A DNA stretch of 54,119 nucleotides from a bacterium (GCA_021846045.1 JAJZCM010000006.1:1-54119); one strand, 5' to 3'. Shown: positions 41,519 through 49,979, numbered from the stretch's first letter. Numbers and translations are program-made. Notes: generated by a model from the letters alone, not told the origin.

Positions 41519-43132
41519 CTAGATTAGCTCCGAAGCGCCTTTTTCTCCGATCACAATTTCGCCCCGGTCCGCCAAGACTTGGGCGCGAGACAGAAGGTTG
41601 GAGCGGATTTCAATGACTTTTGCCCGCGGCTGCGGGGACTCCATGGCTTCTCGTGCGGCGTCACGCGCGCCCTCGGGTATTTGTTTGAGAATGGCGTCAA
41701 TGAGAATTTGAGGCGCTCCTCTCAGAGCCATTCCCCATTCCTGATAGTTTGTCCCCATGATGACGCGGCGAAGATCGGATTCTTTAAGATTGTAGAGATC
41801 TTCAAAACTAAAAAGCGATTCTTCAAGTTCGCTGGCCGCTTCCGGGTTTTGAGGAGTGAGACCGCTGACGACGCTTTTCCTCTCTTCGGCCGGAAGGCGG
41901 CTGAGAATCTTTCCAAGCCTTTCGGGGCCGCGCACTCCAAATTCGACGAGATTGCGGAGCTTGCTTTCTAAAGCATCGAGCTTTTCGGGGTCCGTGCGGT
42001 TAATCCCTAGAAGCAATTGGGAGACTTCCTTTTGTTTTTGAACCGGGAAAACGGCAAAAATTCCTGCGGCGATCTCAGGGTTTACTCCAGCCAGAGACGC
42101 GAGCAAAAGCGCGATGTCTTCTGCGGGTTCCGGGAGCAAAAGGGGAGTCAAATCTTGCGGCGACTTGGATGACAGAAAGTCGAATCTTTGTCCCAAGGCC
42201 GCAGGCGGCTCGGCCTCAAGCCCGATGGGAGAGATTTCGCCGGAAAGGCTGGGAATTCCTCCGGGAAGAATTTCTGTGATGCGGGACTTTTCCAAAGCTC
42301 CGGCGGTATTTGAATCGGCAAGGGCGGAAGCCGTATTTTGCGCCCTTCGGGCTTCCGCGAGTTCGGAAACGAAGGTCTTGACGACGCGCATGGCGGTTAT
42401 ATAGAGAATGGAGCCAAAAATCAGCATTAAGACCAGGGCTCCCAGAAGTATCAAAAGCGTTCCCGCCGCCTTGGGGCTGGCGATGAAATTCTGCAGGGCC
42501 GATTTCCACGGCGGGACTAGATCCGCGCGCAGAATGCTCAATTGGTCTCCTCGCGCGGGATCGAGATGGAGAACGCTGGGGAGAAGGCGTTCGGCCTCCT
42601 TGGCCTTTTGATCTGGAACGCTTAAGTCAATGACGACTGAAACCAAAAGTTTCTTGATGACAAATCCCTCGGAAACATTGGAGTCGTCCCGGGACTCCCG
42701 CACCGGGGATAATGAGTTTGTCGGCGCGGTTGTCGTTTCTTCGGAAGGCGGGGGAGGTGGAGAGCCCTGGGCGTAATTTGTGAACCCCTGAGGAGCCTTA
42801 AGGCCTTCCGGTAAAAGCCTTTGACCGTATCCTGGCATGAAACTCGGCGGCTCTTTAGTTTTTTTAGGAGAAGCTTCTTGCGGCGTTTGAGTAGGGATAA
42901 AAAGCGAGGTCGAGCTTCGGCTGTGCCGAAGTTCTCCGGAAACCGAAACGGTGACCCTGGCTTTTCCTGGGCCCAGGAGAGCCGATAAAAAATCCATCGC
43001 TTGGGAAGTGATTTGATCGGCGATAGCGGTTTCCTCGGGGCTTTGAGCTCTGAGGGGAAGCGCTAAAGTCAAAAATATCAGGGCGGGGACAAAAACGAGA
43101 CGTAGGCAACGCCGAATGTTTAGCATACCCAT
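41519..43132 (-). CDS. Natural FliF(C-terminal part)-FliG fusion
   Basis: A 537-residue protein. A signal or anchor helix at 1-30 is followed by a FliF ring-building domain in two parts: SQAMDFLSALLGPGKARVTV (44-63) and FVIKKLLVSVVIDL...HLDPARGDQLSI (157-200). A Pro/Ser-rich loop (about 75-155) sits between them. A membrane helix at 222-250 comes next, then a linker. FliG middle domain at about 330-412 (DIALLLASLAGVNPEIAAGI), and FliG C-terminal domain at about 438-530 (FSFEDLYNLKESDLRRVIMG, MALRGAP, RGEIVIGEKG). The N-terminal FliF ring domains and FliG-N are absent; in flagella FliG-N binds the FliF tail, which a fusion makes unnecessary. The FliG charged torque helix reads GARDAAREAM, keeping only part of the usual Arg/Asp pattern. 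It heads an operon with two kinase-like genes and faces motAB. Confidence 0.82.
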   Translation of the reverse strand: MGMLNIRRCLRLVFVPALIFLTLALPLRAQSPEETAIADQITSQAMDFLSALLGPGKARVTVSVSGELRHSRSSTSLFIPTQTPQEASPKKTKEPPSFMPGYGQRLLPEGLKAPQGFTNYAQGSPPPPPSEETTTAPTNSLSPVRESRDDSNVSEGFVIKKLLVSVVIDLSVPDQKAKEAERLLPSVLHLDPARGDQLSILRADLVPPWKSALQNFIASPKAAGTLLILLGALVLMLIFGSILYITAMRVVKTFVSELAEARRAQNTASALADSNTAGALEKSRITEILPGGIPSLSGEISPIGLEAEPPAALGQRFDFLSSKSPQDLTPLLLPEPAEDIALLLASLAGVNPEIAAGIFAVFPVQKQKEVSQLLLGINRTDPEKLDALESKLRNLVEFGVRGPERLGKILSRLPAEERKSVVSGLTPQNPEAASELEESLFSFEDLYNLKESDLRRVIMGTNYQEWGMALRGAPQILIDAILKQIPEGARDAAREAMESPQPRAKVIEIRSNLLSRAQVLADRGEIVIGEKGASELI

Positions 43133-43141
43133 ACCCTATAG

Positions 43142-43170
43142 GATATACATCACAAAATTATTACAGTCAA
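43142..43170 (-). promoter_or_regulatory. fliFG promoter, nearly leaderless
   Basis: On the minus strand TTGACT (43170-43165), a 17-nt spacer and TATATC (43147-43142), with 9 nt to the ATG at 43132. A second ATG follows at 43126. It shows that fliFG has its own promoter apart from the aldehyde dehydrogenase upstream. Confidence 0.5.
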
Positions 43171-43181
43171 GGGGAAAAAAC

Positions 43182-44654
43182 TTATTTTTTTCCAAAGGCG
43201 GTATAGTGCCAAGGTTTGCGGGCGTCCCCGGTCATGTCCGCCATCACGTGCTTAACAACGGTGAATTCTTCCAACGCCTGAAGAGACAGATCCTTCCCAA
43301 AGCCCGACTGGTTAAAACCGCCATGCGGGGTTTCGGAAGCCAGTGGCAGATGATCGTTGATCCAGACGGTTCCAAATCTAAGGGCGGATGAAACTCTCAG
43401 CGCCCGTTGGGCGTTTGAGGTCCAAACGGAAGCCGCAAGCCCGTATTCGACGTCGTTGGCAAGTTGAACGGCCTCGGCCTCGTCTTTAAACGGCAAAAGA
43501 CAAACGACGGGCCCGAAAATCTCTTTTTGAACGAGTTCGGAGTTTTGCGCGGCTTTAAGGATAACCGTGGGATTGAGGAAAAATCCGCTTTTGAGGTTTG
43601 AGGGGCGGTCGCCGCCGCAGAGAATTTCCACATTTTTCGCGCGCTCTAAAAACCCCTCGACCTGGCTGCGGCGCTCTGCTGAAATAAGAGGCCCCATGTC
43701 GGTTTGGGGATTATCAAAAAGCCCGAGCTTTATTTTTTTCGTCTCTTTAAGAAAATCGGTGACGAAACGGTCAAAAACTTTTTTGTGGATGTAAAGGCGG
43801 GTGGAGGCGGTGCAATCCTGCCCGGCATTGACGAAAGACCCGACAACGGCGCCTTGGACGGCGGCGGATAAATGGGCGTCGTCAAAAACGATAAAGGGGG
43901 CTTTTCCGCCAAGTTCTAAATGAAGGCGCTTGACGGTGCGGGACGCTTGGGACATGATTTTGCGCCCGGTTTCGGTGTCTCCGGTAAAGGAAATCATCTT
44001 GATTGCGGGGTGGGTAGTGAGAATTTTTCCGGTTTCTTCGCCGCCCAAGACGACATTGATGACGCCTTCCGGAATACCTGCTTTTAGGGCCAGTTTCGCG
44101 ATTTCAAGCGTGGTTAAGGGAGTTAATTCCGCAGGCTTAATAACGCAGGAATTTCCGGCGGCCAAGGCCGGAGCTAGTTTCCAAACGGCCATCATCAGCG
44201 GATAATTCCATGGAGTGATCAAGGCGATGGGGCCGATGGGTTCCCGTTTTAAAAATGAAAGATAGCCGGTCGCGTATTCGGCTGAAGCCGGGGCTTCTAA
44301 GACTCTCGCGGCGGAGGCGAAAAAACGCAGATTGTCGACGGCGAAAGGCAAATCTCCATCTTGGGATAGTTTGAGGGGCTTGCCGGTATTTTTGGATTCC
44401 AAGAGAGCGAGGCGGGCGGAATTTTCTTCAATGAGATTGGCCCAAGAGAAAAGAAGTCCGGCCCGCTCGGCCGGGGATTTTGAGGCCCAAAGCGGGAAGG
44501 CCTCTTGGGCATCGGAAACGGCGGAATTAACTTTTTTTTCGTCGGCATCCTGAACGCAGGCGATGATTTTCTCGGTTGCAGGAGAAATAATGACGCGGTC
44601 AAGGCCGGAGGCCGAGCGTCCGCGTTGATTAAGCAGTTCCAGGTTCTTTGTCAT
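43182..44654 (-). CDS. Aldehyde dehydrogenase, aminobutyraldehyde-type, with family A insertion
   Basis: A 490-residue NAD(P)-dependent dehydrogenase. ITPWNYPLMMAVWKLAPALAAGN, GSFVNAGQDCTASTR with the catalytic Cys, and LELGGKAPFIVFDDA with the general-base Glu are visible. NAGQDCTA resembles gamma-aminobutyraldehyde and related omega-aminoaldehyde dehydrogenases. Near the N-terminus LNQRGRSASGLDRVIISPAT replaces the usual INGEW...NPAT stretch, and GRSASGLDR is a family A element. I set the start at 44654, inside the 3' end of patA (26 nt overlap), with GGAG about 12 nt upstream. By context it oxidises the aldehyde made by the adjacent aminotransferase. Confidence 0.9.
   Translation of the reverse strand: MTKNLELLNQRGRSASGLDRVIISPATEKIIACVQDADEKKVNSAVSDAQEAFPLWASKSPAERAGLLFSWANLIEENSARLALLESKNTGKPLKLSQDGDLPFAVDNLRFFASAARVLEAPASAEYATGYLSFLKREPIGPIALITPWNYPLMMAVWKLAPALAAGNSCVIKPAELTPLTTLEIAKLALKAGIPEGVINVVLGGEETGKILTTHPAIKMISFTGDTETGRKIMSQASRTVKRLHLELGGKAPFIVFDDAHLSAAVQGAVVGSFVNAGQDCTASTRLYIHKKVFDRFVTDFLKETKKIKLGLFDNPQTDMGPLISAERRSQVEGFLERAKNVEILCGGDRPSNLKSGFFLNPTVILKAAQNSELVQKEIFGPVVCLLPFKDEAEAVQLANDVEYGLAASVWTSNAQRALRVSSALRFGTVWINDHLPLASETPHGGFNQSGFGKDLSLQALEEFTVVKHVMADMTGDARKPWHYTAFGKK
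44591..44627. repeat. Palindromic element, family A, copy 2 (inside aldehyde dehydrogenase gene)
   Basis: Core GTCAAGGCCGGAGGCCGAGC with outer arms ACGCGG and CCGCGT, which pair although they differ from copy 1. It encodes GRSASGLDRV on the minus strand. Confidence 0.85.
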
Positions 44655-46035
44655 GTTGCTTTTTGACTCCTGCCGGCTTTTTAGTCTCAAAATGCCGGGC
44701 GTTGACTTCCTTAAAGACTTTTTCGATCGTCTCCATCGCGGAATTCATCTCTTGCTGGGTAATGGTCAATGGGGGTTCAATGCGGATGGTCTTTGCGGAA
44801 AAAAGAGTCCCTGCGACCAACACCCCGTGATCGAAAAGACCCTTGGCGATTTCGTATCCCAAAGCATCGGAGGGAAATTCAATTCCGATCATAAGGCCCT
44901 TTCCGCGAACATCCGCGCAAAGTTTTGGAAACCTTCGGCGCAGGGCCTTGAGTTTCCCGATTATTTCATTGCCCATTTTTTCGGCGCGTTCCGGAAGTTT
45001 TTCCTCAAGCAAAACGTGGATGCCGGCGATGGCGGCCACGCAAGCCAAGGGATTTCCTCCAAAGGTGGTGGAATGAAGCCAAGGCTCGGGGAAAAGCTGT
45101 TCCCAAATTGTTTTATTGGAGACAAAAGCTCCTATGGGCATCACTCCGCCGCCCATCGCTTTTCCCATGCACATGATGTCCGGAACGACATCCCAATGAT
45201 CCACGCAAAACATTTTTCCCGTTCGTCCCATGCCGGTTTGAACCTCATCGGCAATCAGAAGCGCCCCATAGCGGTCGCAGATTTCCCGGACTCTTGGAAA
45301 ATAGTCATCCGGCGGAACGTTAATGCCGCCTTCGCCTTGAATGGGTTCCAAGATGACTCCCGCGATGTCGTTTCCGACTTCATCGGCGGAACGGACGACG
45401 GACTCGATATAATCAGCGTCGCCGTAAGGGACATGGTAGCAGTCGGGCAAAATCGGCAAAAAGGGCTGGCGAAATTTCGCCTTCGCCGTGGCTGAGAGAG
45501 CCCCCAAGGTTTTTCCATGAAAGGCCGAGGTCGCGGCGACAAAGGATTTGCGTCCGGTATGAAGCATGGCGAGTTTCATCGCGCCTTCCACCGCTTCCGC
45601 GCCGGAATTGCCGAAAAAACTAAATTGAAGATCTCCCGGCGTGATGTCGTGAATGAGTTTCGCTAAAATAGCGCGAAAAGGCTCAAGAAGTTCTTGGGAG
45701 TGAAGGGCTTGCCTTTTGAGTTGATTGGAGACGGCCTCGACGACCTTGGGGTGGCGATGCCCGACGTTGAAAATTCCATATCCACCCAAGAGATCCAGAT
45801 AATGCCTTCCCTTGATATCGGTAAAACCGTTGGCGCTGTCGGCCCACTCAACTGAAATATACTCGGTCGAGACCGATTTGCGGTATTCGAGGATGCCGGG
45901 GTTGACGTGGCTGGAGTAATAATTGGCGGTGGCGTCGGTGACCCAGTTTCTTTCTTCTTCCGTCAGCTCGTGCTTACCCACCAGATCAAGAGTTTTTTGC
46001 GTCTCCTTGAGAATGTCTTGCGCGTTGCGTTTCAT
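44629..46035 (-). CDS. patA: Putrescine-type aminotransferase (class III)
   Basis: A 468-residue PLP-dependent omega-aminotransferase. An N-terminal extension (KETQKTLDLVGKHELTEEER) is like that of PatA/YgjG. FGNSGAEAVEGAMKLA binds PLP phosphate, LLIADEVQTGMGRTGK carries the PLP-ring Asp, and the Schiff-base Lys is in MCMGKAMGGGVMPIGA. It should move the terminal amino group of putrescine (or cadaverine/lysine) to 2-oxoglutarate, giving the aldehyde for the next gene. It follows the saccharopine-dehydrogenase-like gene by 9 nt. Confidence 0.88.
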   Translation of the reverse strand: MKRNAQDILKETQKTLDLVGKHELTEEERNWVTDATANYYSSHVNPGILEYRKSVSTEYISVEWADSANGFTDIKGRHYLDLLGGYGIFNVGHRHPKVVEAVSNQLKRQALHSQELLEPFRAILAKLIHDITPGDLQFSFFGNSGAEAVEGAMKLAMLHTGRKSFVAATSAFHGKTLGALSATAKAKFRQPFLPILPDCYHVPYGDADYIESVVRSADEVGNDIAGVILEPIQGEGGINVPPDDYFPRVREICDRYGALLIADEVQTGMGRTGKMFCVDHWDVVPDIMCMGKAMGGGVMPIGAFVSNKTIWEQLFPEPWLHSTTFGGNPLACVAAIAGIHVLLEEKLPERAEKMGNEIIGKLKALRRRFPKLCADVRGKGLMIGIEFPSDALGYEIAKGLFDHGVLVAGTLFSAKTIRIEPPLTITQQEMNSAMETIEKVFKEVNARHFETKKPAGVKKQHDKEPGTA

Positions 46036-46044
46036 AAATTTTCC

Positions 46045-47220
46045 TTAAACGGGTTCTGTGCGAGTCTCGACGAAATTAAAGCTTTTTAAGCCCTTGAGCT
46101 CTTTAAAAATCAAGCCCGGACTGAGCGCCTTTTCGGGAGAAGCGACTCCGCTGGACATGAGCGTATTGCCTTCAATCATCATTAAAGCCGCAAGGGCCGC
46201 GGGAATTCCCACACCCAAGGTTCCCGCCGAAATCCGGCCGTTTCCGGTCATTTCACAGTCGAGAATTCTTTCCAGTCGCCGTCCTTTGCTCGTCCCCGAC
46301 GCTTTCACCCTTAAAATTTCGAAATCCCGACCGGGGGAGGGAGAGAGATTTGTCGTGTTTTGTTGGGCCATCGCGGCCAAAAATGATTTTGGGGAAATCG
46401 CTTGTCCGTTTAGACGAACCGGCTTGTCGCTTGAAAAGCCCGCAGCTTCCAATATTTCTAATTGGGTTTTGAGAGCGGGGGGATATCCGATTTTGAAAAA
46501 GAGATTTTTAACTTTTTTGGACTTTAGAAAATTTGGGAGGGTCGCCGTTTCAGAGTGAATGACCGTGCCCACGCGCATGCGCCCGATGGGTTTTTTAAAA
46601 TCAATTTCTTCGGCGAGAGAATGAGCGGGAACATTGACGAATTTCCCGTTTAAGAGAATCGGGGCTCTTTGCCGATGCTCGTCCAAGAGCGTCTTGATTG
46701 AAAAAGGGACGATGAGCTTGTTTTCGTCGAGGGCGGGGTCAAAACTAGCGTCATAAATTCCCAAGGTGTCGATGGAATCGAAGTCTTTCGCGAGATGGGC
46801 TGTCATCAAGTTGGAAAGTCCCGGGGCGGAACCCATTCCCAAAATCGCCAGGCGTTTTTTGCGCTTGAATTCCCTGCTTCTTTCCAATTGCCTGAGGGTC
46901 ATGTGATAAAGCCCGCCCAAATCGATATAGTGGGCGTTCAAGTCAAGGCTTAAATCCATGGCGTTGAGATTGAGTTCATACCAAGAAGAGTTGAGGATGC
47001 AATCAACCCCCGCAAGCGCTGATCTTGCGGATTTCAAGTTTAAGAGGTCGAGTTGAACGGGCTTAATTTTCTTTGATTGGGGAATGGCGCGAAGAATGGG
47101 CGGAGCTTTTTTTAAATTGATATCGGCGGCTAAAATGGATGCGACCTTGGGATTTTGGGCTAGATAATAAAGCGCCCCTTCGGCCATCGCTCCAAAGCCG
47201 CCTAAGACCGCGATCTTCAT
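46045..47220 (-). CDS. Saccharopine dehydrogenase-like protein
   Basis: A 391-residue protein with an N-terminal Rossmann fold (KIAVLGGFGAMAEGALYYLA; the glycine pattern is slightly altered) and the saccharopine dehydrogenase catalytic fold (LNSSWYELNLNAMD, YIDLGGLY, LGMGSAPGLSNLMTAHLA). Relatives include saccharopine reductase, lysine 6-dehydrogenase and carboxynorspermidine dehydrogenase. The setting between two omega-aminotransferases fits polyamine or lysine metabolism, but the exact reaction is open. Its ATG overlaps the gabT stop by one base (TGATG). Confidence 0.8.
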   Translation of the reverse strand: MKIAVLGGFGAMAEGALYYLAQNPKVASILAADINLKKAPPILRAIPQSKKIKPVQLDLLNLKSARSALAGVDCILNSSWYELNLNAMDLSLDLNAHYIDLGGLYHMTLRQLERSREFKRKKRLAILGMGSAPGLSNLMTAHLAKDFDSIDTLGIYDASFDPALDENKLIVPFSIKTLLDEHRQRAPILLNGKFVNVPAHSLAEEIDFKKPIGRMRVGTVIHSETATLPNFLKSKKVKNLFFKIGYPPALKTQLEILEAAGFSSDKPVRLNGQAISPKSFLAAMAQQNTTNLSPSPGRDFEILRVKASGTSKGRRLERILDCEMTGNGRISAGTLGVGIPAALAALMMIEGNTLMSSGVASPEKALSPGLIFKELKGLKSFNFVETRTEPV

Positions 47221-48548
47221 CAGGAAAAACGCTCCAAAACCGATTCCAAAATGTCGAGGCCTGCTGTTAAGTCTTTGCTCTCAATGGTCAGCGGCATCAG
47301 CGTCCGTAAAACGTTGTCGAATATTCCGGCTTTGATGATGAGCAATCCCTTTTTCTCGCATTCCGCGATGATCTTTTTGACTTTATCCGCCGGAAGCGGG
47401 GCCTTGGTTTTTTTGTCGAGGACCAGTTCCAATGCGCGCATGGCGCCAAGCCCTCGGGACTCGCCGACGGCGCTAAATTTCTTCTCAAGGGCGTCAAAAC
47501 GGGTCTTAACGGTTTTGGCGATGCTCTCGGCTTTTTTGAGGAGCTCTTCTTTTTCAAAAATTTCAAAAACCGCTTGGGCCGCGGCGCAGGAAAGCGGATT
47601 TCCGCCATAGGTGCCTCCAACAGCTCCGGCAGGGGGCGCATCCATGATTTCAGCTCGCCCGATGACGGCGGAGAGGGGCATACCGGCGGCTAGGGATTTG
47701 CCGGTGACCAATAAATCCGGCAAAACGCCCTCGTGTTCAAAAGCCCAGAATTTTCCGGTTCGTCCGAACCCGCTTTGAACCTCATCAACGATCAAAATAA
47801 TTCCGTGGGCGTCGCAAAGTTCTCTCAGGCCTTTGAGAAAGCCGGGGGTGGGGACGATGAAGCCGCCTTCGCCTTGAACCGGTTCGACGATCAGGGCGGC
47901 CGTTTGATCGGGAGAAATTTCCGAGCGCCAAAGCCGCTTTAATTCTTCCAGACAATACTCGGTCAAGCGCTCCGGGCTCACGCCTACCGGTGCGCGATAA
48001 GAATAGGGAAAAGGCGCGCGGTAAATTTCCGGAGCAAAGGGGCCGAAACCGGATTTTAAAACTTTCTCGCGCCCATTGAGGGTAAGACATAAAAGCGTGC
48101 GCCCATGGAATGCATAGCCGAAAGAAACAATCGCGCTTCTTCCGGTAAAAAAACGGGCGAGCTTGACGGCGTTTTCAACGGCTTCCGCCCCGCTGTTAAA
48201 AAGAGCGGCCTTTTGGGGTAGGGAACTGGGAATTGTTCGGCAGAGCTTTTCGCAGACCGAAGCGTAGGCGGGGTAGCTTGCGACATGAAAAGAGCTGTGA
48301 GTCAGCCTTGCCGCTTGTTTCTGAAGGGCTGAGACGATCTTGGGGTGGCAATGTCCGACGTTGAGCGCCCCGATTCCTCCGGCAAAATCAATATATTTTT
48401 TTCCGTCGACGTCCCAGATCGTTGAGTTTTCAGCGCGGTCAACGACAATCGAGCTGTAGGCGGCGACGCTGCTTGAGACAAATTCAGACCTTTGCTTAAG
48501 CGCCGCATTCCCCAAGGGGCCGGATTTCGTTGTCAAGCGACTCTCCAC
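47220..48548 (-). CDS. gabT: 4-aminobutyrate aminotransferase-like (class III)
   Basis: A 442-residue PLP enzyme starting at GTG (48548). GGIGALNVGHCHPKIV, FNSGAEAVENAVKLA, EPVQGEGGFIVP, LIVDEVQSGFGRTGK and the PLP-Lys in LVTGKSLAAGMPLSAVIG are visible. The family converts GABA (or 5-aminovalerate) to a semialdehyde. With patA and the aldehyde dehydrogenase it would complete putrescine to GABA to succinate semialdehyde. First gene of a four-gene operon; the TATATT box ends 6 nt before the GTG, so it is probably leaderless. Confidence 0.88.
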   Translation of the reverse strand: MESRLTTKSGPLGNAALKQRSEFVSSSVAAYSSIVVDRAENSTIWDVDGKKYIDFAGGIGALNVGHCHPKIVSALQKQAARLTHSSFHVASYPAYASVCEKLCRTIPSSLPQKAALFNSGAEAVENAVKLARFFTGRSAIVSFGYAFHGRTLLCLTLNGREKVLKSGFGPFAPEIYRAPFPYSYRAPVGVSPERLTEYCLEELKRLWRSEISPDQTAALIVEPVQGEGGFIVPTPGFLKGLRELCDAHGIILIVDEVQSGFGRTGKFWAFEHEGVLPDLLVTGKSLAAGMPLSAVIGRAEIMDAPPAGAVGGTYGGNPLSCAAAQAVFEIFEKEELLKKAESIAKTVKTRFDALEKKFSAVGESRGLGAMRALELVLDKKTKAPLPADKVKKIIAECEKKGLLIIKAGIFDNVLRTLMPLTIESKDLTAGLDILESVLERFS

Positions 48549-48554
48549 GTCGCC

Positions 48555-48584
48555 AATATACTAGTTTCCCTAGAGCTCTGTCCA
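48555..48584 (-). promoter_or_regulatory. gabT operon promoter, predicted leaderless
   Basis: Minus strand TGGACA (48584-48579), an 18-nt spacer and TATATT (48560-48555), then GGCGAC and GTG. The spacing matches the other leaderless candidates in the window. Confidence 0.55.
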
Positions 48585-48679
48585 ATAAAAGCGGCTTCCT
48601 TCTGTCTAAAAGGCCCAGGGGCGTTCTGGGCGCAAAGGCCCTCGCCATTGACGCAAAACCATGGTTTAATGTGAAAGAT

Positions 48680-48844
48680 ATGACGAACAGACATCGTCTT
48701 GTGGCGCTTTTTCTGGTTTCGCTTTCGTGGTCCTCTTCGGTTTTGGCGCGGTCAAGGCCGGAGGCCGAGCGTCCGCGTTGCGTTTTGGGGAAGGCTGGTC
48801 TCGGTGGGATTTCCCGGCGAAAGCCGGAATCCGACCGAGCGTAG
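48680..48844 (+). pseudogene. Exported-protein remnant interrupted by repeats
   Basis: ATG at 48680 begins a good signal peptide (MTNRHRLVALFLVSLSWSSS, VLA). Directly after the cleavage point the frame runs into family A copy 3 and a family C hairpin (RSRPEAERPRC, ISRRKPES) and stops. The mature domain appears lost. The rest of 48549-48932 holds the gabT promoter, the repeats and about 50 nt of unassigned DNA. Confidence 0.5.
48746..48778. repeat. Palindromic element, family A, copy 3
   Basis: Core GTCAAGGCCGGAGGCCGAGC with outer arms CGCGG/CCGCG. It lies right after the signal-peptide sequence of the remnant gene at 48680. Confidence 0.85.
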
Positions 48845-48936
48845 GCGAGGAAGTGCCGCTTCCAAGTTTGTTGAAGAGCGGCCAGAAGATCGCTACTCTG
48901 GACTCCGACTTTCGTCGGGGTGACGTGAGTAGTTAC
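48811..48936. repeat. Two family C repeats at the acr3 3' end
   Basis: TTCCCGGCGAAAGCCGGAAT (48811-48830), then at 48882-48936 a reverse copy of 11400-11454 ending GTGAGTAGTTAC. The GTAAC end of the second supplies the acr3 stop codon (48933-48935 in reverse). Confidence 0.8.
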
Positions 48937-49979
48937 ATTTTATCCTTGAAAAATAATGACAGGTTGACCAGCAAGATCATGGTGGGAACTTCGATGAGGG
49001 GGCCGATGACGGCCGCAAAGGCTTGGCTGGAACCCACGCCAAAGACAGCGACGGCCACCGCGATGGCGAGCTCGAAATTATTGCTGGCCGAGGTAAAAGA
49101 CAAGGTCGCCGTCTTTTCATAACTCGCGCCCGCCCGGCGGCTAAGCCAAAAGCTCGCTAAAAACATCGCCACGAAGTAGATGAGGAGGGGAACGGCGATG
49201 CGAAAAACATCAAAGGGGATCGTCACGATCGTCCGGCCTTTGAGGCTGAACATGACGACGATCGTGAATAAGAGGAAAATTAAGGTCAGCGGGCTGATGC
49301 GCGGGATGAAACGAGCGTGATACCAGTCTTTGCCCCTGGCCTTAACTAAAAACAGGCGCGTAAGCATGCCCGCGACAAAAGGAATTCCAAGGTAGAGAAA
49401 GACTGTTTTTGCGATTTGGCCCATTCCTATTTGGATGCTTGTTCCCGGCAGCCCCAAAAGCGGAGGGAGTACGGAAATAAAAACGTAGGCATAGGCGCTG
49501 AAAAAGAGAACCTGAAAAATGCTGTTGAACGCCACCAGTCCTGCGGCGTATTCGGCGTCTCCGCCGGCCAGATCGTTCCAAACGATAACCATCGCGATAC
49601 AACGCGCAAGGCCGATCAAAATCAGGCCGGTCATATAACCCGGATAATGGCGCAAAAACAAAACGGCGAGTGCGAACATTAACAGCGGCCCGATGACCCA
49701 ATTGAGGAGTAGAGAAAGCCCGAGTATTTTCTTGTCCCGGAAAACGTCTCCCAGTTCCTCATAACGTACCTTGGCCAGCGGCGGATACATCATGAGAATG
49801 AGGCCGATGGCGATGGGAATATTGGTCGTTCCTCTTTGGAATCGTCCGATGAAGGTCGCCGTTCCAGGGAAGAAATATCCCCGTCCCACTCCCAGCGCCA
49901 TCGCGGCGAAAATCCACGCCGTGAGGTAGCGGTCCAGAAATGAAAGGCGCTTGGCTTGCGTGCCGCTGGGATTATTCAT
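48933..49979 (-). CDS. acr3: Arsenite efflux permease, ACR3 family
   Basis: A 348-residue, about 10-helix permease of the ACR3/BASS family. The conserved Cys is in [19 protein letters not shown], and the Glu helix is in [18 protein letters not shown]. It exports arsenite formed by ArsC, driven by the membrane potential. Its first base overlaps the arsC stop. The stop codon belongs to a family C repeat, so the last residues may differ from the ancestral end. Confidence 0.95.
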   Translation of the reverse strand: MNNPSGTQAKRLSFLDRYLTAWIFAAMALGVGRGYFFPGTATFIGRFQRGTTNIPIAIGLILMMYPPLAKVRYEELGDVFRDKKILGLSLLLNWVIGPLLMFALAVLFLRHYPGYMTGLILIGLARCIAMVIVWNDLAGGDAEYAAGLVAFNSIFQVLFFSAYAYVFISVLPPLLGLPGTSIQIGMGQIAKTVFLYLGIPFVAGMLTRLFLVKARGKDWYHARFIPRISPLTLIFLLFTIVVMFSLKGRTIVTIPFDVFRIAVPLLIYFVAMFLASFWLSRRAGASYEKTATLSFTSASNNFELAIAVAVAVFGVGSSQAFAAVIGPLIEVPTMILLVNLSLFFKDKM

